From: Angiostrongylus vasorum
Taxonomy: Eukaryota > Nematoda > Chromadorea > Rhabditida > Metastrongylidae
NCBI GenBank assembly: GCA_018806985.1
Contig: JADANN010000468.1
Span: 3,235,072-3,299,071, forward strand
Length of the DNA: 64,000 nt
Reading direction: 5' to 3'
Position numbers and translations under genes: made by a program. A model generated the notes under the pieces. That model made no database searches. It was not told the origin of the DNA and was given only the letters and a program-made list of their open reading frames with translations. This document shows positions 58,601 through 64,000 of the stretch, one piece after another (the first letter of the stretch is position 1; every line of letters begins with the position of its first letter).

Positions 58601-61600
58601 CTTCTTTTCAAGGAATCAAGTGTTAGATAGCGTACCATATTGACAACCGTGCGACCTACAGGTGACTTGGATGTGCCCTGACATGTCAAACATCCACAAC
58701 AATCGGTGGCTTGCACGCTTTTCTGGGACATGTTACAAACCGTTGACTCATGAATTTTACATATTAGTATGGACATTTAGTCGCGCCAATAAGTCTCGTT
58801 ATATCATTCACATAGGGAAATACGATTTATGACTGGACTTTTGTCATTTTTGTATTTTAATATGTTTCGCAACTTTTATGGTTATTCATCAGTAGAGCCC
58901 TACTAATGATAGTGCTGTAGTTATCATGAACCAAGGATTGGTCTCTTAGTGTTTTTTTGAAACATCCAATGAAGAAGGGTTTGTGGCCTTGACTGCAGAG
59001 AATTGTTAGAAGGACATCATCTATATAGAAATGTACGAAATGTGCGAAATCTTTGACACATGCCTTATGCCCATGGCTTATGCCAATTATGTCGAACACA
59101 TAAGAAAATGCCCGATACCAGTATTTTCCCTTCTGTTTGCAACCGTATTTTGATGACTTCAATTATTCTGGACACTGGGTGCGCACTTTTTCTCTACTTC
59201 AACATAGCTCCGATATCATTGTGGTATCAAGCACAGCACTGTTTACGAATCTTATACGGCAGCATCACGAAAGCCGAGGTTTGTGTCATTCTCATCCAGG
59301 ACGTGAGCTAGGTCTAAGCCTTTGTCATAAATTGCGGCCTGATGTGTTTTTTGACGAAAACTATTTCGATTACTCAGTTACACTATAATATTAAGTCTTT
59401 TCGAGGTTGATGTCCGATTTATGATTTTTGTTTTTTGCTGCATATGTTTTAGCTGTAGTTTTTTTTCAGTTCTGTATTGTCGTGTGTTATTGCGAAGCTC
59501 ATTTCATGCATTTTCGTTTCTTGAATTGAAACATAATATAAGTACGTTCTTAACAAATTTCGAAGGTTAGAATTTCAGATGTTAAAACAGAAATCTCGAC
59601 AGACCTACTTCCACGAATCCAAACTCGGACGCTTGCAGCACAAACAGCTCTGAACATTAACTGAGTATAGCGGCAAAGAAGTGTTACCGAATGTACAGTG
59701 CAGCATTGGTTTAGAAAATTTCGTTATGGCGAATTCGAGTTTCAAGATAATGGAGGTCGCGGACGTCCTGCTATAGATGACGCAAAATTAATTATGTCCC
59801 TGCACCCAAATACACGCACAACTATTCGAGCACTTGCAGAAGAACTCAATGTAAATGTTTCATCCGTTCTGGGACATTTAAACGAGTTGGAAAGCCAAAG
59901 AGATTCGAGAAATGGACGCTGCATGAATTGAACTAAAATTGAAGAAGTCGCCGTTTCGAGATATCGTGGGCGCTTCTTCTGCGTAGTGAGGACAACTCGT
60001 TTCTTTACCGTATTTTGACATGCGACGAAAAATGGGTTCTCTGCGTTAAGCAAGGACGATCGGCTACGGCGGAGAAGTCCGTCCAGGAAGTCGACAAAAT
60101 CGACGAGAAACCTCAACGGTTGTGTCCAAAGTGTTCGACAGAGAGAGAGAGAGAGAGAGAGACCAATCTTGCACGAAAACGCGTTGCGACGCATCCTAGA
60201 ACCGATGCTGCAAAAGTTGAACGAGCTGGTTTACGAAACTCTGTCTCATCCGTCATGCTGTGTTGGCCAGGCCTTTCTTCTGCTGACTTATACTTTAAGT
60301 ATCTCGACAAATTTCCTATTCAAGACATGCTTCAGAAACTAAACGAAGACCGAAACTGCTTTCAGTAACTAGATAGCCTCAAAAAGTTAAGAATTGCTTG
60401 CAGCTGCTATAGACGAATTTGTTTTCCATCCTCAAAAATGTGTGGATTTCAAATCTGTTTACTTGATTTAATAAAATTTATTCTGAGCTGAGATATGCCA
60501 CTCTGAAAATACAATTTTAAATCGGACATCAATTTCGCTTGACCTTATTTAACAGGATGACGTCATCACCGTCAACCGTCATCACGAGCATGGTGCTAGT
60601 GCGCTTCCGCTCCGAGCCAACCAAACCTCTCATCCCTTCGGGGTCAGGAAATTGGTACCAGACCTGTCTGGGAAAAAAAATCACTCTGTGCAATCCAATT
60701 GGGAGCGCTCCATCCTGGCTATCTTAGGACTCCAGGAAGAATTGTTTGACCAGCATTCTACGACAATCAAGATGAAATGGAACCCCTCAAGCAGCCACCG
60801 AAGCCACACATAAAAGTTGGAAGATCTTCGTGGACAATGAATGCGAGGAAACCAATCGAATGTGAGAAGTGCTGGGATCCGCACAGTAGACATGATGACG
60901 GATCAAATAAAAAACTATTTGACAGAATATTGCTGATAGGTATGCTAGAAAGATGAGAGCAATAAATAGTCACTGAGGAAGGATAACCTTTTCACCATTA
61001 TCAGCTCCTGAGGGATGCTGTATGCATACGACTTCGTTAAGGATTGTTCGAGGTGAATGAATGCATATCTGACCAATACAATGACTTGCAGTGGCCTATT
61101 TATGTATTAAACCAGTGGTATAATCTTGCGAAAGATGTCCAGTACCAATCTATCAGTCCCAGAGGAATGAAAGGCTTAGTGAACCTGGAGCTCATCAAAG
61201 GAGCGACCAGTTCAGTGTATGTTGCACCTGCACTACGCTTCATGCGCTCCTTGGTGAAGGAAAACTGTATATTATTGCAAAGAAATATTGTTAAAGGTTT
61301 ATTATACTGTATTAGGTCATTTATTTGTAAAGGAATAAAAGCTTTACACAAATTAGCGTGTAAGATCAAGTTTTAGAACGGAGATATGGAACGAAAACTG
61401 CGATTGGGAATGATGTGGAGTGAACACATATGCGTGAAATGTCATTTAGAAACAAGCAACCGAAACTGTTATAAAAACAAAGAGAAAGCGGCTCTGAGGA
61501 AGGCGAAATCCGCCGAAACGTCAGCTTGTTCGTGAATAAAGAATAAAAAATAACACCTCGTGTTTGCTCAACAAGAATACGAAAAAGATAAGAACAAAGA

Positions 61601-63963
61601 GTCGCGATTAATTTTATGGATAAACTAGTGACAAATTTCTATCTGTCATTTTTGCGCTGTTGTAATGCTCATCAGCTCTTATGCCTTCTAGATTTCTTGT
61701 TAAAACACGATCAAGACTTTCGGTTATCTGACATTCAAAGGCGTTACTTAGCTGTAGGTGTGGAAAATATCGTGGTGGTAGGTGGCCATTAGACATGCTG
61801 TATCGTCGTTGTGAGTGATAGAAAACCTTATCCATTACTGACTGATGGAATCATCTCCCATGGTTCCATGGGTTAAAAAAAAGCTCTCGGCGTTGACCTA
61901 TCCGTGAGGTATTAGCCATGCATTCGACTTCATTAAGCATGTACGTGTTTGGTTCCCAATTGAATTTATCTTCATGGATGTCGTAGAGTGCTGGTCGAAT
62001 TGACGCTCCCTGAAATCGCAGGATAGTCCGTACTAGAATCTCTCTAGGTCTTTGCCGTAAACAGTGGCTGGAGTTCATGTATTAGAAGAAGCTTTCCACA
62101 AGAATGTCTTGCACCATTTTATCGACTATAGAGGGATTGGAGGCTTAGTTTTCTGGGACGGCATCAATCATCGACCACACTCATGTGTGACTTTGATGAA
62201 GTTTTTTTCCTCCAAAGTTTTTGAAAGGCTTCGTTGAGGAGTTTATACATCACTTGCTAATTTTCGTTCAAAATTGGTACTTCTCTTCAAAACGATTTCT
62301 TGCATAAGCATACTTGACACACAATGCAGTATTCTGAAATCGGGATACATTCGTTTATGGTTGAAAAATCTTGTAACGAGCAGCTGTATGCTCTGTAATC
62401 CCATTAACCAATGAATAATTCTGGCAGGCGCTCTCATTTCGCCTCTTTCGCGTAGCACCTACCCAGCGAGCTCTGCTCACTTAGACACGTGATGTGCATC
62501 GTTTTTATTCGTATGCGAGATTTTGTTTCTAGCACTTTTAGTGAAAAGGATATTTAAGTATAAGTCTCCAGAACCTACCTTTGATTACTCTGAGTTGCGT
62601 TGGCCTTACTTGTTTTAGGCGGATCGGGATCTGTGATTTCCATACTAGTCCAGTGATAACTAAAAAGAATACCTACTAAGGTATAACACTTAGATTAACC
62701 GTAGTGTGTAGGTCCACATGCGCGTTGAGGATCCGTATTTTTGTCTCCTTATGGCATGTTAAATGCCAATCGGGAGTGGTTTGCCCTAACTCACATTCTA
62801 GGGCGTTGTAAGATAGTTGCAACGAGTAGTCGGTGGACCTTCCGGGCTGAGGTTTTGCGCATCCTAAGGCATTTCCATGACATCACAATTCCTGCAATTA
62901 ATAGAACGTCCGATGAAGGCCACATGCTAGATACCTTAATCTATATTGGGAGAAATTAGACATTTCCATGACATCACAATTCCTGCAATTAATAGAACGT
63001 CCGATGAAGGCCACATGCTAGATACCTTAATCTATATTGGGAGAAATTAGATTAAAAGAAATAAGCGAACTATGAGCGCAAGCGTCATGTATTTCCTAGC
63101 ACAGATCACGTGGCTGCTCTCTGCAAATAATAGTGTTGAATAGGTTAACAGTTTGTGTCTGTGGGAGTTTCGCTGTTTTCACCCATCTTAATTAAAATCT
63201 TATCATTTCAGCAGTCACCGTGGTTTTTTTATTGTTGACTTCTCAGTTTTGCCTTCATTTCACAGAATAGATTTTTGAGCAAAAGCATTAAAATTGCTAG
63301 AAACTACAGCATGGTTTTGTGGTATCTGTCAGCTGCAATTATCATTATTTTGCTGTACATATCTGTGCTATATTTGGTGTTCGTGATTTGTTGCTCGGCT
63401 TAAACGGCTCATTTTTTTCTCATAAGTCTCTCATAATAGCCTATTTTCAGCTTCCAGAGCGAGTATACTGCGCTGACGTTTTATACCCAATGGCAGCAGT
63501 GGGTTTGGCAAACCGTCATATCAAAGTGTACAATTTAGAGAATGGTCCTCAAGAAGTAAAAGATATTGAGAGCCAACTCAAATTTCAGGTGAGTGACCTG
63601 GCTTTAACACAGTTTGTTCGCCTTTGTTCAACTCCAATTTTTCATGCCGTCCATTTGCTTGAAAACTTTCTTCGTATCAAATTATCGCAGTTGGTTCGCA
63701 AACTAGACTAATAGTGCTTCAATTGAGTGGTTCATTGTTATATGTAATTTATTATTTTTTCTTGTGGATTCTATTTTGTATCTTCAGTAATTCTTGTGAA
63801 GAATAAGTCACGTATTCCACCCACTGATGGTGTGATCATAAAGTATTATTACAATTTATGATTGGTTTCTGTATCTTGGCATGCTTTCAGCATAGATGTG
63901 TTTCGATTTTCAAAGATAAGACGAACTCAATGCCGTGCGGTTTTGCTGTAGGATCAATAGAGG
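52620..63963 (+). CDS. RAE1: RAE1 / NPP-17 mRNA export factor (partial, 5' part)
   Basis: WD-repeat nucleoporin-associated protein that binds NUP98 and acts in mRNA export. Exons: 52620-52811, 56937-57032, 57234-57357, 58131-58231, 63451-63588 and 63891-63963; the gene continues past the window. All phases agree. The N-terminus is short and FG-like ([17 protein letters not shown]). Blades follow in order: [46 protein letters not shown] with [52 protein letters not shown] and [20 protein letters not shown]. These match RAE1 block by block. TTTGCAG ends six bases before the ATG with no upstream exon, so trans-splicing is likely. Introns of 4.1 and 5.2 kb are packed with transposon debris. Confidence 0.92.
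53094..53345 (+). repeat. SINE family A copy 9 (diverged)
   Basis: The head cgtgtagcgtagtggttaa is well kept. The B box is altered to gttggttgatctccggg, and core and tail are recognisable to gagagctttatctctta. It lies in RAE1 intron 1. Confidence 0.7.
53351..53374. repeat. (TA)n microsatellite
   Basis: Twelve TA units directly after a SINE tail, probably grown from that end. Confidence 0.9.
53930..54445 (-). mobile_element. Mariner remnant with one clear terminal repeat
   Basis: 53932 starts with taggttgacccataagtag, a typical mariner terminal sequence. The minus strand reads [20 protein letters not shown] across small frame breaks, then GRGSSVVDD; only the DNA-binding half is present. The other terminus was not found. 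Confidence 0.65.
54791..55070 (+). repeat. SINE family A copy 10
   Basis: Near full length with head gcgtatagcgcagtggtcg and core ccatccctccggcgtcggt. The B box is mutated to gatcactcccc. Confidence 0.8.
55641..55680 (-). ncRNA. Degraded hammerhead-like motif
   Basis: The minus strand reads CTAAAGA (one change), a perfect GGCG-AAAA-CGCC helix, GATA in place of GAAA, then CGTCAGCC. Confidence 0.4.
56432..56500 (+). repeat. SINE family A copy 11 (internally deleted)
   Basis: The head gggcgcgtgcagtgcga is joined directly to the end part cacatccctaagggacacg; about 200 internal bases are missing. Confidence 0.5.
57565..57606 (-). ncRNA. Hammerhead-like motif, left palindrome arm
   Basis: The minus strand reads CTGAAGA, GGC..GTC helix, GAAA, then CGCTAGC; the cleavage triplet expected as GTC or GTT is changed. 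Confidence 0.4.
57724..57766 (+). ncRNA. Hammerhead-like motif, right palindrome arm
   Basis: The plus strand reads CTGAAGA, a weakened helix (GCC..GCC), GAAA and CGTTAGC. GTT is an acceptable NUH cleavage triplet. Confidence 0.4.
58380..59560. other. RAE1 intron, nothing firmly recognised
   Basis: Minus-strand open frames of about 100 codons occur at 58480-58776 and 58857-59162, without a family I can name. They could be element remnants. Confidence 0.3.
59572..60515 (+). mobile_element. Dead mariner transposon in a RAE1 intron
   Basis: It starts at the transposase region (atgttaaaacagaaatctcg) and reads [20 protein letters not shown], then [21 protein letters not shown] and, after frame breaks, LTCDEKW (catalytic block). 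It ends past 60480 with ctgagctgagatatgccac. A (GA)n tract expanded inside it at 60139-60162. Confidence 0.8.
60139..60162. repeat. (GA)n microsatellite inside the mariner
   Basis: About twelve GA units interrupting the transposase remnant. Confidence 0.9.
60555..60915 (+). repeat. SINE family D copy 5
   Basis: The B-box region is altered (gtgctagtgcgcttcc). The core aaattggtaccagacctgtc and the LINE-like tail tgctgggatccgcacagtag are well preserved. Confidence 0.75.
61003..61195 (-). repeat. SINE family A copy 12 (head lost)
   Basis: Antisense. Tail and core run from gctcctgagggatgctgta to aggcttagtgaacctgg; the tRNA-like head is gone. Confidence 0.65.
61487..61530 (+). ncRNA. Hammerhead ribozyme-like motif (best copy, Penelope-type)
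   Basis: Reads GCGGCT, CTGAGGA, A, GGCG-AAATC-CGCC, GAAA, CGTC, AGC. All core boxes are present: CUGANGA, GAAA and the GUC cleavage triplet. Helix I is AGC with GCU, helix II is a perfect 4-base-pair stem, and helix III is the minimal ACGU, which can pair fully only between two copies. One extra A separates CUGANGA from helix II. Minimal hammerheads of this kind are known from terminal repeats of Penelope-like elements. Confidence 0.6.
61879..61945 (-). repeat. SINE family A fragment 13 (3' end only)
   Basis: Antisense: aagctctcggcgttgacc through gcattcgacttcattaagca. Confidence 0.65.
61950..62085 (-). repeat. SINE family D fragment 6 (degraded)
   Basis: Antisense middle part: gagtgctggtcgaattgacg, then aggatagtccgtactagaat. 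It abuts the family A fragment. Confidence 0.45.
62870..63051. repeat. Perfect tandem duplication, two 91-base units
   Basis: catttccatgacatcacaat starts each unit (62870 and 62961), and the units are identical as far as I can read. It lies in RAE1 intron 4. Confidence 0.95.
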
Positions 63964-64000
63964 GTAAGCATCTTTTTTTTCTTTTGTGGTGACCGTGGTG

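Noticed and set aside
1..64000. CRISPR arrays, rRNA genes or bacterial operon structure
   Set aside because: No regularly spaced direct repeats or rRNA-like blocks; split genes with eukaryotic splice sites throughout.

Overview
The window looks like nuclear DNA of a strongylid nematode, most likely a hookworm or close relative. Genes are split into many small exons with TTTCAG-type acceptors. Several start codons sit just downstream of a strong acceptor that has no upstream exon, as expected for spliced-leader trans-splicing. The gaps are filled with tRNA-derived SINEs, mariner remnants, a LINE 3' end and Penelope-like fragments. I placed genes by reading exons by eye, checking intron phase at each junction and recognising families. 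No database search was possible.

Layout: (1) 1-229, minus: one exon of an unrecognised gene running off the left edge. (2) 738-3328, plus: a 344-residue acidic protein with two SUMO-interacting-like motifs and a coiled-coil tail, family unknown. (3) 3.3-8.2 kb: repeats and non-coding DNA. (4) 8228-17990, minus: an Argonaute of the AGO clade (ALG-3/ALG-4-like) in about 20 exons, with the DEDH catalytic residues intact but four one-base homopolymer insertions that break the reading frame. A dead mariner sits in one of its introns. (5) 18-28.7 kb: a LINE 3' end, SINEs and otherwise featureless DNA. (6) 28.8-33.8 kb, plus: the 3' exons of a calponin-repeat (CLIK) protein. (7) 34-40 kb: an internally deleted mariner and two inverted Penelope-like GIY-YIG fragments. 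(8) 40191-43818, plus: RRP7A-like ribosome biogenesis protein. (9) 45658-51876, plus: an ER tail-anchored PTPN1/PTPN2-type tyrosine phosphatase. (10) 52620-63963, plus: RAE1/NPP-17 mRNA export factor, running off the right edge.

RRP7A, the phosphatase and RAE1 lie head to tail on one strand. They serve ribosome biogenesis, ER-anchored phosphotyrosine removal and mRNA export. The Argonaute is on the opposite strand.

The repeat landscape is the most unusual part. Two SINE families share a tRNA-like head and a central core but have different tails. Two families end with the 3' tail of a LINE whose fragment is also in the window. Seven short motifs resemble the minimal hammerhead ribozymes of Penelope-like elements; one, at 61487-61530, appears complete.
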